The position numbers and the translations under genes are program-made. The notes beneath the pieces were generated by a model. It searched no databases. It was not told where the DNA came from and saw nothing but the letters and a program-made list of their open reading frames with translations. A stretch of 64,000 nt of DNA from JAIVJZ01 sp036386515. Its GTDB lineage: Bacteria > Acidobacteriota > Blastocatellia > Pyrinomonadales > Pyrinomonadaceae. Shown here one piece after another: positions 35,320 through 44,468 of this stretch. How positions within the stretch are numbered: position 1 is the stretch's first letter; each line of letters begins with the position of its first letter. Location: the NCBI GenBank assembly GCA_036386515.1, contig DASVVO010000071.1:1-64000 (forward strand), written 5' to 3'.

Positions 35320-36471
35320 TTAAACTCCGGCCGCTTCGCGCAGTTTCTCAGCTTTATCCGTGGCCTCCCAGGTGAAACCGTCCAAGCGTCGCCCGAAATG
35401 GCCGTAAGCTGCCGTCTTTCTATAGATTGGGGTGCGTAAGTTAAGACTTTGGATGATTCCGTGCGGGGTCAATTCAAAGTTTTCCCGCACCAGGTTAGCC
35501 AACGAATCCTCGCTCACACGACCAGTCCCGCTCGTATCCACGAGAACTGAAACCGGATCGGAGACACCGATCGCGTATGCCAGTTGCACCAGGCACCTGT
35601 CGGCAAGTCCTGCGGCGACGACGTTTTTCGCGATGTAACGGGCCATGTAGGCGGCCGAACGGTCAACTTTGGTGGGGTCTTTGCCGGAGAATGCGCCGCC
35701 TCCGTGAGGGGCATATCCGCCATAGGTGTCCACGATGATTTTACGCCCGGTCAAACCTGCGTCGCCCTGCGGCCCGCCCGTGACGAAGCGTCCCGTAGGG
35801 TTGATGTGATACTTCGTGTTCTTGTCTATCAACTCAGGGGAGATGGTAGGCTTGATAACTTGTTCCAGTACTTCATCACGCAGTTGCTTGTTCTCCACCT
35901 TCGCATCGTGCTGCGTGGAGATGACGACCGCGTCCACACGAAAAGGGCGGCCGTCCCGGTACTCAATGGTGACCTGAGATTTCCCGTCAGGCCGCAGATA
36001 GGGAAGATCGCCTGAACGACGCGTTTCCGCGAGGCGTTCGGCCAGTTGGTGCGCGAGTTGGATCGGGAGGGGCATTAATTCCGGGGTTTCGTTACAGGCG
36101 AAACCGAACATCAAACCCTGGTCGCCCGCGCCTCCCGTATCGACCCCCAGAGCGATATCGGGCGATTGCCGCCCCACGGCGTTCAGCACGCTGCAAGTAT
36201 CGCAATCGAAGCCGTACTTGGCTCTCGTATAACCGATTTCCCTAATTGTTTCACGTGCCACCCGGGAAAAGTCGATTTGCGCTTCCGTCGTGATCTCCCC
36301 GGCAATGACAACTAATCCGGTCGTCACCAATGTCTCGCAAGCGACGCGCCCCATCGGGTCTTGGCGCAAAACCTCATCTAAGACCGCGTCCGAAATCTGA
36401 TCCGAGATTTTATCAGGATGTCCCTCTGTGACGGATTCCGAGGTAAATAGGTAAGTACCGGTGTTGCTCAA
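35320..36471 (-). CDS. metK: S-adenosylmethionine synthase
   Basis: 383 residues. The start is TTG, supported by AAGGAG nine bases upstream. Hallmarks: FTSESVTEGHPDKISDQISDAVLD, ARETIREIGY, SPDIALGVDTGGAGDQGLMFGFA, PDGKSQVTIEY, FVTGGPQGDAGLTGRKIIVD and GGGAFSGKDPTKVDRSAAY. It makes SAM from methionine and ATP. The 249-bp upstream gap showed no recognisable SAM riboswitch. Confidence 0.97.
   Translation of the reverse strand: MSNTGTYLFTSESVTEGHPDKISDQISDAVLDEVLRQDPMGRVACETLVTTGLVVIAGEITTEAQIDFSRVARETIREIGYTRAKYGFDCDTCSVLNAVGRQSPDIALGVDTGGAGDQGLMFGFACNETPELMPLPIQLAHQLAERLAETRRSGDLPYLRPDGKSQVTIEYRDGRPFRVDAVVISTQHDAKVENKQLRDEVLEQVIKPTISPELIDKNTKYHINPTGRFVTGGPQGDAGLTGRKIIVDTYGGYAPHGGGAFSGKDPTKVDRSAAYMARYIAKNVVAAGLADRCLVQLAYAIGVSDPVSVLVDTSGTGRVSEDSLANLVRENFELTPHGIIQSLNLRTPIYRKTAAYGHFGRRLDGFTWEATDKAEKLREAAGV
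36247..36262. promoter_or_regulatory. parS-like site inside metK
   Basis: TGTTTCACGTGCCACC agrees with the ParB centromere consensus TGTTTCACGTGAAACA at 13 of 16 positions, with the central GTTTCACGTG intact. It is about 2.1 kb from parB. It lies in codons for VARETI, so coincidence is possible. Confidence 0.4.
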
Positions 36472-36720
36472 AATTCAATGCTCCTTAACGGATGATTCAA
36501 ACGTGTTTAGACAAAAGACCGCGTACTGTACCAGCGGCTAGATCGTCTGTCAAGATTCGAAGGGGTTTCCCGGCATTCTTTGAGCGTCGCTCATGCGCTA
36601 ACTGCCCCTAACTGTTCTGCCTGAACCCATGCGAATATCGACTACCTTAACTCTTAAATCGTCCCACGGCATATATACATAATATTCATTATCGGACTCA
36701 AGCGATATTATCGACTTTCA

Positions 36721-37641
36721 TCAATTATCGCCTCCCCCATCAGAAAAACCCTTCACGAAAGCCGCCCGCGGGTGATAATTATCATAGGTCTCACGCAAAT
36801 GCTCTCTGGATAGATGCGTGTAGATTTGTGTGGTAGCCAGGTCGCTATGGCCTAGGAGAGCCTGCACCGAACGCGAATCAGCCCCATGCTGCATGAGATG
36901 GGTCGCGAAACTGTGACGCAGGGTGTGTGGCGACACGTTTTTAAATCCGAGTTTCGCGCAATACGACTTTAAAATCTCCGCGAAATTGTGCCGGGTCAAG
37001 GGTTTCCCGCCGTCTCTCACAAACAACGCTTTGACGGAAATTCCTCTCAACAATAAATGGCGCGCCCGCTTGTACTCTTCCAGCCAGCTCAACGCGCTTC
37101 TGCCGATAGGAATATAACGCTGCTTGCTTCCTTTTCCATGGCATGTCAGCAAACCACGCTCAAAATTAATATCAGTCGCGATGAGACCGATCAACTCCGA
37201 GACGCGCAACCCCGTCGCGTATAAAAGTTCTAACATGGCTCGATCGCGAATACCTGTGGAAGTGCCGGTATCAGGAGCATTCAATAAACGCCCGATCTCA
37301 TCCTCCGTCAGAAAATGTGGGAGATGTTTATCTACTTGCGGCGCCAAAATATTGGCTAGCGGGTCGTCTTTGATAAAACCGTCGCGCAGTAGGAATCTAT
37401 AAAATCCGCGCGCACCAGAGATCATTCTGGCGATCGAACGCGGTGACAAACCGGACTGTGTCAACCTTCTGAAACAATCCGACAGGTTATGCTTACTGAG
37501 GCTCTGTAAGGATACCCCCGCCTCTCGCGCGAATTCCTGCAATTTATTCAAATCATGCGCATAATTCGTGAGCGTATTAGCGGATAAGCCCCTCTCGACT
37601 CTCAGGTAAGCAAAATATTCCCCAAGTAAATCACGTTCCAT
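36721..37641 (-). CDS. xerD: Tyrosine recombinase XerD
   Basis: About 306 residues from the ATG at 37641 (MERDLLGEYFAYLRVERGLS); a 15-residue longer form is possible. The N-terminal SAM-like domain ends near residue 105. The catalytic domain shows Arg in ATGLRVSELIGL, Lys in GKGSKQRYIPIG, HTLRHSFATHL (H-x2-R), LGHSDLATTQIYTH (His and the Tyr nucleophile). It is of XerC/D type, for chromosome dimer resolution, consistent with parAB nearby; XerC versus XerD is by general resemblance. Confidence 0.85.
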   Translation of the reverse strand: MERDLLGEYFAYLRVERGLSANTLTNYAHDLNKLQEFAREAGVSLQSLSKHNLSDCFRRLTQSGLSPRSIARMISGARGFYRFLLRDGFIKDDPLANILAPQVDKHLPHFLTEDEIGRLLNAPDTGTSTGIRDRAMLELLYATGLRVSELIGLIATDINFERGLLTCHGKGSKQRYIPIGRSALSWLEEYKRARHLLLRGISVKALFVRDGGKPLTRHNFAEILKSYCAKLGFKNVSPHTLRHSFATHLMQHGADSRSVQALLGHSDLATTQIYTHLSREHLRETYDNYHPRAAFVKGFSDGGGDN

Positions 37642-37745
37642 AACCGAGACCTCCACGCGCTTCGACAAAACCGCCGCCTCAAACATCTCGAATCCTCAAG
37701 ACTTGACGACGCTTCCCTGTCTAGCCTAGAGTTACAAAAAAAGCG

Positions 37746-38291
37746 ATGGCAATTAAAATTGAAAACGCCTCGACGGCGACGCTCCCGCGCAACACCATTG
37801 CGCAAATCGAAAGAATTATCGACACGCTCCCGCAGGAACACCTGCGCGGGATTAACCGCTTGCGTCTCGTAGACGCGATCAACGACCCCAGGCTGCGTCT
37901 TCCACAAAGCAGCCAACTACCGGGACTCTACCATCCACGCCAGGGCAATCAGGCCGCCTGGCTGGAAGTTTCCATGTCCGTCTTGCTTCCCCGTTCGAAG
38001 CCGTTTTTCAAACGCCTGCTCCCCAAGCTCTCTTTCAAAGGTAATCTGGCCTCCGTGATATTTTCTCTGGCGGGTCAGCACTATTACCTCACCCTGCGAC
38101 ACTCCATCAAGAAGGGGCAGATAGAGCCTTCGGTTCGCGCTTACACTGAGAAGTATTTAAAAATTTGGTCGGAAGGACAGCACAGCCTGAGGACGCGAAT
38201 CTTTAAACCCCTGCAACCTACCTTCGAGCGTTGGGCTAAATCATTACAACGTCAAGCGGCTAAGGAAAGAAAAAGAACTTCGGGCACATAA
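37746..38291 (+). CDS. Hypothetical protein, possibly a degenerate zincin-like fold
   Basis: 181 residues. No confident family. The segment LASVIFSLAGQHYYLTLRH followed by a charged EPSVRAYTEKYLKIW aligns by eye with small zinc-peptidase-like proteins whose corresponding helix reads HEIGHH, but no HExxH is present here. The C-terminus is Lys/Arg-rich. It runs on the plus strand between the minus-strand xerD and parB genes, so it is its own unit. Confidence 0.6.
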   Translation: MAIKIENASTATLPRNTIAQIERIIDTLPQEHLRGINRLRLVDAINDPRLRLPQSSQLPGLYHPRQGNQAAWLEVSMSVLLPRSKPFFKRLLPKLSFKGNLASVIFSLAGQHYYLTLRHSIKKGQIEPSVRAYTEKYLKIWSEGQHSLRTRIFKPLQPTFERWAKSLQRQAAKERKRTSGT

Positions 38292-38338
38292 AAGAAGCCC
38301 CCGACACTTAAAGTATCGCTCGAACCTGCGCCAGTTCT

Positions 38339-39211
38339 CTAATCCGTATTACCCGGCTCCGCATTCACATCGCTTTCAAGAGAATCCAACACCTTTCGCA
38401 ACGCCCCGGCTATTTGTGGTCGCTGCACTTCAGAACTCTTGAAACGCAGTTCCACCGCAAAATCACCATCCGCGGCCGCATACCGAAAGACATACGGCTC
38501 TGATTTTTGTCGCCCAGGCGGCGATTTCTTCCCTTCCTGCTTCAGGCGACGCGCCGCGCGCGCGCCGTCACGATTTAACCCCTGCGAGGTTATCTCGCCC
38601 AAAATGTCATGCATCGATTCGATGTCCGGCTGACGGACGACCTGCAACAAGAGAGACTTCGCTCCTATGTCGGCGCGACGACATTTCTCACGTATTACTT
38701 CAGGTAATGAGGCGATGGAGAGGGCTTCCGTCACCGTGCTGCGGCTTTTCCCCACCTTTCGCGCAACATCTTCATGCGTATACCCGAAACGCTCACAAAG
38801 CGCGGCCAAACCGTCAGCCTCTTCCCAAGCGGTCAGGTCTTTCCTTTGCATGTTTTCGATCAGAGCGATCTCGGCCACTGCCCTGTCGTCCACTTCCATC
38901 TCAATGCACGGCACGTCCCTCAGCCCCGCCGCCTTCGAAGCGCGCCAGCGACGCTCGCCCGCAATGATCATCCAACGCCCGGTAACGCGCGAGGGCTTGA
39001 CGAGCAGCGGTTCCAGGACGCCTTTTTCTTTAATGGAAGCCGTAAGGTCATTCAGGTCGCCGATCTCCACGCGTGGCTGCTCCGGATTCGGGTCAAGCTG
39101 GTCTAAGGCTATCAAACGCCCGATCGGCGTGGGATGATGCGTCGCAAGTTCTTCCACATAATGCGCGTCGTGGCGCATCCTGATGCCTGTAGGCAGTCCT
39201 CTCTTAGACAC
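38339..39211 (-). CDS. parB: Chromosome partitioning protein ParB
   Basis: 290 residues. GTG start overlapping the parA stop by eight bases. ParB/Spo0J motifs: LDQLDPNPEQPRVEIGDLND, the CTPase motif AGERRWRASKAAGL, ALIENMQRKDLTAWEEADGL, and the HTH YTHEDVARKVGKSRSTVTEAL. The C-terminal dimer region is atypical and Lys-rich. It binds parS and spreads as a CTP clamp, with ParA as partner. A parS-like 16-mer is present within metK. Confidence 0.92.
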   Translation of the reverse strand: MSKRGLPTGIRMRHDAHYVEELATHHPTPIGRLIALDQLDPNPEQPRVEIGDLNDLTASIKEKGVLEPLLVKPSRVTGRWMIIAGERRWRASKAAGLRDVPCIEMEVDDRAVAEIALIENMQRKDLTAWEEADGLAALCERFGYTHEDVARKVGKSRSTVTEALSIASLPEVIREKCRRADIGAKSLLLQVVRQPDIESMHDILGEITSQGLNRDGARAARRLKQEGKKSPPGRQKSEPYVFRYAAADGDFAVELRFKSSEVQRPQIAGALRKVLDSLESDVNAEPGNTD

Positions 39212-39965
39212 GACCGATCACCTCTTCGCAAAGTTTGGCATACTCGTTGGCGCCGGAAGATTGCGGAGCGAAAGTGAAGATAGACTCTTTGTATGCAGGA
39301 GCCTCTTCCAAGCGAACGCTCTTAGTTATGACAGTATCAAACATCTGCGCCCCGAACACGTTCCGAATCTGTTCGTGTACCTCTCTCGCTAAAGTCGTCC
39401 GCCGGTCATGGAGCGTCACGACGACGCCCAGGACATGGAGTTGCGGGTTGGGGCGAGCTTTAACCTTTTCAATGGTTTCCAGCAAATCGTCCGTCCCTTC
39501 GAGAGCGAAATATGAAGACTGGATGGGGATCAAAATGTGTGTCGCGGCAACGAGCGCGTTCACTGTAATCAAACCGAGGGTCGGCGGCGTGTCTATGAGA
39601 ATCACATCATAGCGGGAACGCAGAGGTTCGAGACGATCTTTGAGCCTGAACGGGGCGTCGAAATCACCCACCAATTTAGATTCGAGCTTTGCCAGACTTA
39701 TTCGTGCGGGGATGATATGCAGTCCTTCGACGGCTGTTTTATAAATATAGCCATCCGTCGCATCATCGCCATCGAGCATCAATTCATAAGCCGACAACTC
39801 GACCGTCGCGGGGTCTAGGAACGAGATAGAGCTATTGCCTTGAGGATCCATGTCGAGGAGTAAGACACGTTGACCCCGGCGAGCAAAGGCCGCCGCCAAA
39901 TTGATGGCAGTAGTGGTCTTACCCACTCCACCCTTCTGATTTGCAATAGCGATAATTAAGTTCAG
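39204..39965 (-). CDS. parA: Chromosome partitioning ATPase ParA (Soj-like)
   Basis: 253 residues. Deviant Walker A IIAIANQKGGVGKTTTAINLA (residues about 3-23), LLLDMDPQGNSSI, VILIDTPPTLGLITVNAL and TKSVRLEEAPAYKESIF. No ATG, GTG or TTG is in frame at the expected start. CTG at 39965 (read as Met, then NLIIAIANQKGG) has GAAGGAG seven bases upstream, so a CTG start is proposed. Upstream frame extension to 40070 does not look like Soj sequence. Confidence 0.92.
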   Translation of the reverse strand: MNLIIAIANQKGGVGKTTTAINLAAAFARRGQRVLLLDMDPQGNSSISFLDPATVELSAYELMLDGDDATDGYIYKTAVEGLHIIPARISLAKLESKLVGDFDAPFRLKDRLEPLRSRYDVILIDTPPTLGLITVNALVAATHILIPIQSSYFALEGTDDLLETIEKVKARPNPQLHVLGVVVTLHDRRTTLAREVHEQIRNVFGAQMFDTVITKSVRLEEAPAYKESIFTFAPQSSGANEYAKLCEEVIGRV

Positions 39966-39972
39966 ATTGAAG

Positions 39973-39979
39973 CTCCTTC
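39973..39979 (-). promoter_or_regulatory. Strong Shine-Dalgarno supporting a CTG start for parA
   Basis: GAAGGAG on the minus strand, spaced seven bases from CTG at 39965. No canonical start codon is in frame at this distance. Confidence 0.6.
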
Positions 39980-40027
39980 GTCGCAAGTTGGCAACGGCGT
40001 AATCCGTTGCAACTCGAAAGAAAACCC

Positions 40028-40513
40028 CTACATCGGCAAATCGCCCGCCTCGCCGATCACATCCGGCCACTCTTCATCTTCACCGGAAGCGGACTCTTCA
40101 GTCTGTTCGCTGGTCAGACTATGCGAGGCCTGTATCACGTCTTCATTAACATAAATCGGACAATCAGCGCGTAAAGCCAGGGCGATGGCGTCGGACGGTC
40201 TTGAGTCCAGCATCATAAAATCACCGCTGTTGCTCCGCATCTCGATGACGGCGAAAAATGTATTATCCCTAAGCTCTGTCACCACCACGCGTTCGACGCG
40301 TGCGCCCATCTCCACGATCAAATTCCGTAACAAGTCGTGTGTCATGGGACGCTGGGTCGCAATTTTCTCGATTTCGAGGGCAATCGCATTCGCCTCGTAA
40401 GCCCCCACCCAGATCGGCAAAAGGGTCTCACTGTTAACATCCTTAAGAATAACGATCGGTGTCCCGCTATTCGGATCCATCATCAAACCTCTAATCTTTA
40501 CTTCGATTTCCAT
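40028..40513 (-). CDS. Bifunctional nuclease (BFN/DUF151) family protein
   Basis: 161 residues. DUF151 pattern: MEIEVKIRGLMMDPNSGTPIVILKD, LPIWVGAYEANAIALEIEK, RPMTHDLLRNLI and SRPSDAIALALRADCPIYV, with an acidic C-terminal tail. Plant relatives have nuclease activity; the bacterial role is unclear. It lies between miaB (43 bp upstream) and parA (62 bp downstream) on the same strand, a plausible operon. Confidence 0.88.
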   Translation of the reverse strand: MEIEVKIRGLMMDPNSGTPIVILKDVNSETLLPIWVGAYEANAIALEIEKIATQRPMTHDLLRNLIVEMGARVERVVVTELRDNTFFAVIEMRSNSGDFMMLDSRPSDAIALALRADCPIYVNEDVIQASHSLTSEQTEESASGEDEEWPDVIGEAGDLPM

Positions 40514-40556
40514 ACGTCAACCTCACCCATAACTTCAATCTCAGGGCGCATGTAGA

Positions 40557-41891
40557 TCAGACCAATTCCCCGTAGAGACTATTCGCCTTCGCTTCCTTAA
40601 TCCGGACGGAAACGATCTGCCCCTGCAAATCTTCGCCGCACGGAAAATTCACCACCTTATTACAGGTTGTGTGGCCGCTCATATCCAAAGCGGATTTCGC
40701 GCTTTTTCGCTCAACCAGGACGGAGACCTCGCGGCCCACATAATCCGCATATATCTCCTTCTGTATATCTTTTTGTAATCCCTCCAAGTCGTGGAACCGA
40801 AGCGCCTTTTCGTTATCGGACACGTCGTTGTCCAATCCGGCCGCAGGGGTGCCGTTTCTCTCGGAATATTTGAAGATGTACAGCGCGTCGTAACGACAAT
40901 ATTCGATTAAACGCAGCGTCGCCTCGAAATCCTCCGAAGTCTCACCCGGAAATCCGATGATAATATCGCTGGTCAGAGCGTATCTGCGTTTCGCATGCTT
41001 GATTATATCTATGCGTGAAAGATAATCGGAAACCTTATAACCACGACGCATGGCGCGCAGGATGCGGTCGCTGCCCGACTGAACCGGCAGATGTATCCAA
41101 TTACACAGATTGTCATGTTCATCCATCGCCGCAACGATGTCCGGATGAAAGTCGCGCGGGAAAGAAGTAGTAAACTTGATGCGTGGCATCCGCGTCGCCG
41201 CGACCGCGCGCAATAACCTCGAAAAAGGAGTCGCCCCCGGGAAGGCTTCAAGTCCAACCTCAGTTTTAGGCCTGTAACTATTGACGTTCTGGCCTATTAG
41301 TTGAACTTCCTGATAACCCGCATCGCGCAGCCTTTTGATTTCATCGACGATCTCGACCGCCGCGCGACTCTGTTCCCGACCACGCGAAAACGGGACGATG
41401 CAATACGTGCAGAATTTATTACAGCCTTCGACGATCGGGATGTACGCGACAAAGGGAGAGTGTCGCCCGACGACCGGCACATCCCACTGCTCCGACTCCG
41501 AACGCTCACCCAGGTCGAGCACGTGCTTCTCACCGTCGAGCGCGCGTGTGATCAAATCGGGCAGTCGATCGGTCGCGCGCGTTCCGGCCACGATGCGCAC
41601 GCCGGCTCCGTCGCTAAAGAGCGTCTCCCCTTCCAGTTGCGCGACGCAACCCATAATCCCGATCACGGGTTCAATTGCGCCCAAGCTCTTTTTGATTTCA
41701 CCGATCCGATTGAAGACTTTTTGTTCCGCACGGGCGCGCACCGAGCAAGTGTTGAAGAGTATCACATCGGCGGTTTCGGCCTCGCCTGAAATTCCATAAC
41801 CGGCGGCACGCAGATGCGATGTGGCTCTCTCCGTATCGGCTATATTCATCTGACAGCCGAATGTTTCTATATAGACATTGCCCTTCGACAT
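40557..41891 (-). CDS. miaB: tRNA-2-methylthio-N6-dimethylallyladenosine synthase MiaB
   Basis: 444 residues from the ATG at 41891 with GGGAG upstream; a longer frame to 42098 has no family similarity and overlaps recN. N-terminal UPF0004 cluster cysteines: ETFGCQMN, FNTCSVR, IMGCVAQ. The radical SAM motif is CNKFCTYCIVPFSRG. A C-terminal TRAM domain (about 380-444) follows. It adds the methylthio group to i6A37 of tRNA. Confidence 0.95.
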   Translation of the reverse strand: MSKGNVYIETFGCQMNIADTERATSHLRAAGYGISGEAETADVILFNTCSVRARAEQKVFNRIGEIKKSLGAIEPVIGIMGCVAQLEGETLFSDGAGVRIVAGTRATDRLPDLITRALDGEKHVLDLGERSESEQWDVPVVGRHSPFVAYIPIVEGCNKFCTYCIVPFSRGREQSRAAVEIVDEIKRLRDAGYQEVQLIGQNVNSYRPKTEVGLEAFPGATPFSRLLRAVAATRMPRIKFTTSFPRDFHPDIVAAMDEHDNLCNWIHLPVQSGSDRILRAMRRGYKVSDYLSRIDIIKHAKRRYALTSDIIIGFPGETSEDFEATLRLIEYCRYDALYIFKYSERNGTPAAGLDNDVSDNEKALRFHDLEGLQKDIQKEIYADYVGREVSVLVERKSAKSALDMSGHTTCNKVVNFPCGEDLQGQIVSVRIKEAKANSLYGELV

Positions 41892-41958
41892 CGCGCTCGC
41901 TCCCTTAAGTAAGTGAAGTGTATCAGAAATGCGAAATTGCCGCCGCAATAGTTCCGTG

Positions 41959-43812
41959 TCAGGCGCGGCCATCAGTATCTTTCTTCTTTCTTCTAGTTCG
42001 GGCAGAGGCTTTGGCATGTCCGTGTGTGGAAGTTTCTCTCGCGGTTTCGAGCATCCATTCTGCGGTTTCTCGCGCCGTTGCCACCTCTTGAGATACACCG
42101 AGCATTCTCGCGATCTCCGTCACGCGCTCCGGTTGACCCAGTTCCGTGATCCGGGTCAGTGTCCGACCTTCTTCGACATGCTTGGCAATGGCATAATGAT
42201 GATCCGCAAATCGTGCGATCTGCGGTTGATGCGTGACGCAGAGAACCTGCTGGGAGGCGGCCAGCGACTTGAGTCTGCGACCCACAGCTTCCGACACGTG
42301 CCCTCCGATGCCCGTATCAATCTCGTCGAACACGAGCGTCGTGTCCGGTGAAGGTTCTACTTGAACTTTTGGCCTGTTACGGCTGATAGTTCTTAGAGTT
42401 AGCATCAGACGGGATAACTCTCCTCCGGAGGCGACGCGTTGAAGAGGGCGCGCGAGTTCTCCTATATTGGCCGACAAATGAAACTCCACGCGATCAGCTC
42501 CGGTCGGACTCCAATACGCGGGAGAGGTTGTCGGCGTCGAATCTGAGTCTTCTAACTGTAGATTTTCCGCCTGAGTGTCTGAAACTATGTCGGATGCTTC
42601 CCGCGCCGTGTCAATGACCACACTAAAACGAGCGCTCTCCATCGCTACTTGATGCAGGTCTTCCATGACCCGTCTCTCAAAATCAACTCTCGCAGCCTGA
42701 CGACGGCCGCTTAACTGCCCGGCCAGCATTCGATACTCTTCTCGTACCACTTCCAAATCGGCCAATAGCTCCGCTTGATGTTCTTCCCAATTCGTCAACT
42801 GGTCAAGTTGCCTGTATATGCCTTCCCTGATTTCGTTGAGGTCATTATTAACACGCCCGTATTTCCGTTTGAGCCTTTCAAATTCACTTAATCTTTCTTC
42901 AATCTCGCTCAAACGCGCCGGTGAGTATTCGATTCGCGCCGCGTAGCTGCGCAGAGTGTCGGCCACGTCGTTCAGCGACAGGGTCGCCTCCTCCAGCGCA
43001 TTCAAAAGAGGAGAGAAACGATTATCAATCGTCTCCAGAGCCTGCAAAGCTCTACGGACGGAACCGAGCCGCGCCAGTACGCTCTCTTCACTCTCGTAAA
43101 GATCATTGTATGCAGTTGCGTTTAATTCGGAGAGATGTTCCGAATTGGTTAATAACTTTTTCTCTTCGAGCAGTTGTTCATCTTCGCCAGGCTGTGGATT
43201 GAGCAAGTCAATTTCCGCAACTTGAAATTTCAGTATATCCAGAAGTCGCTCCCGCTCCACTTTATCCCGGGTCATCGCGTTTAACTCTTCAATCATCTTC
43301 CGCCAGCGGGCATATTTTATGGCAACTTGCCGGCGCAAATCACTACAACCGGCGAAGTCATCCAACAATAGGAGGTGTGCATGCGGCGAAAGCAGCGACC
43401 GCTGTTCACCTTGCCCGTGTATTTCCACTAGGAACGGATTGAGCTTTTTTAAAGTAGCGAGCGTCACACTTCTGTCATTAATAAAGATGCGATTACGGCC
43501 GCCCAATTGAACTTCACGCCGAATCGTTAAATATTCGTCGTCGGCAATCTCGACAGCCAAAGCGCTGAGTTCAGACTTAACTCGCTGTTCATTAATACCA
43601 TCAAGTTCAAAGATACCTTCAACCAGGGCGACCTTTTCCCCTGTTCGCACCACGTCCGTGAAGGCTCTGGCTCCCAGGAGAAGACTTAAAGCATCCACAA
43701 TGATTGACTTACCAGCTCCCGTTTCACCTGTCAGGACATTTAGACCGGGGTGAAAGTCTATGTTCAAGTAATGGATGATGGCAAAATTGCTTATGTTAAG
43801 GGACTTCAACAT
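41959..43812 (-). CDS. recN: DNA repair protein RecN
   Basis: 617 residues, SMC-like. Walker A is LTGETGAGKSIIVDALSLLL (about 27-46), followed by FINDRSVTLATLKKL and EIHGQGEQRSLL. Long coiled coils span about 155-390. The C-terminal head has RVASGGELSRLMLTL (signature), LVFDEIDTGIGGHVSEAVG (Walker B) and VLCVTHQPQIARFAD. A basic tail RTRRKKK ends it. It helps organise double-strand-break repair. miaB follows after 67 bp. Confidence 0.95.
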   Translation of the reverse strand: MLKSLNISNFAIIHYLNIDFHPGLNVLTGETGAGKSIIVDALSLLLGARAFTDVVRTGEKVALVEGIFELDGINEQRVKSELSALAVEIADDEYLTIRREVQLGGRNRIFINDRSVTLATLKKLNPFLVEIHGQGEQRSLLSPHAHLLLLDDFAGCSDLRRQVAIKYARWRKMIEELNAMTRDKVERERLLDILKFQVAEIDLLNPQPGEDEQLLEEKKLLTNSEHLSELNATAYNDLYESEESVLARLGSVRRALQALETIDNRFSPLLNALEEATLSLNDVADTLRSYAARIEYSPARLSEIEERLSEFERLKRKYGRVNNDLNEIREGIYRQLDQLTNWEEHQAELLADLEVVREEYRMLAGQLSGRRQAARVDFERRVMEDLHQVAMESARFSVVIDTAREASDIVSDTQAENLQLEDSDSTPTTSPAYWSPTGADRVEFHLSANIGELARPLQRVASGGELSRLMLTLRTISRNRPKVQVEPSPDTTLVFDEIDTGIGGHVSEAVGRRLKSLAASQQVLCVTHQPQIARFADHHYAIAKHVEEGRTLTRITELGQPERVTEIARMLGVSQEVATARETAEWMLETARETSTHGHAKASARTRRKKKDTDGRA

Positions 43813-43878
43813 AATTCAACGCTTTCACTTACAATTCACTTTTAAAGTAAAACATCAACTTAATACATAGTTATGGCC

Positions 43879-43907
43879 TTGACCGAACTTACCCATCTAG
43901 GTAGTAT
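43879..43907 (+). promoter_or_regulatory. Sigma-70-type promoter for ssb
   Basis: TTGACC (43879-43884), a 17-bp spacer and TAGTAT (43902-43907) lie about 48 bp before the ssb ATG, in the 142-bp divergent space between recN and ssb. Two of the best-fitting hexamers with ideal spacing in the window. Confidence 0.6.
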
Positions 43908-43954
43908 ATGCCATAGAATTTCCCATTTAGCACTTGAGAGAGGGTTATCTAAAC

Positions 43955-44386
43955 ATGTCTTTCAACAAAATTATCGTTGTCGGCAATCTGGGGCGCGACC
44001 CTGAGTTGCGCTACACTCCGCAAGGCACTCCGGTTTGCAGCTTTACCCTCGCCACCAATGAGAGGCGCAAAGACCGCGCCGGCGAAAATCAAGATGTTAC
44101 AACATGGTTTCGCATCACGCTATGGGGAAGACAGGCGGAAACAGCCTCTCAATATTTATCTAAAGGGCGTCCGGTTTATATCGAGGGCAGGCTGCGCGTA
44201 GAAGAATGGACTGATAAGGACGGGAAACCACGTCACACGCTCGAAGTTCATGCCACCGACATGCAATTCATCGGCGGAAGAGGCGATGAAGCAGCAGGGG
44301 CGGGCGTTCGTGCCGAGCCAACCGCTTCAGGTCGGGGGGAACCTACCGGCGGGGATGACATCAACGACGACGATATTCCGTTCTGA
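43955..44386 (+). CDS. ssb: Single-stranded DNA-binding protein
   Basis: 143 residues from the ATG at 43955. OB fold: MSFNKIIVVGNLGRDPELRYTPQGTPVCSFTLATNE, VTTWFRITLWGRQAETASQYL, KGRPVYIEGRLRVEEW and LEVHATDMQFIGG. A Gly/Glu/Ala linker leads to the canonical tip DDDIPF that docks repair proteins such as RecO, also encoded here. Confidence 0.97.
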   Translation: MSFNKIIVVGNLGRDPELRYTPQGTPVCSFTLATNERRKDRAGENQDVTTWFRITLWGRQAETASQYLSKGRPVYIEGRLRVEEWTDKDGKPRHTLEVHATDMQFIGGRGDEAAGAGVRAEPTASGRGEPTGGDDINDDDIPF

Positions 44387-44468
44387 GCGTCAATGTCGGC
44401 GCGCCGACGTTCATCGTACGTAAATTATCCCAGCGCGTGTGCCAAGAAGGCATGATATATCCCCCGAG

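Noticed and set aside
40557..42098. Longer MiaB start at 42098
   Set aside because: The extra 69 residues have no MiaB similarity and overlap the end of recN; the ATG at 41891 has a good ribosome site.
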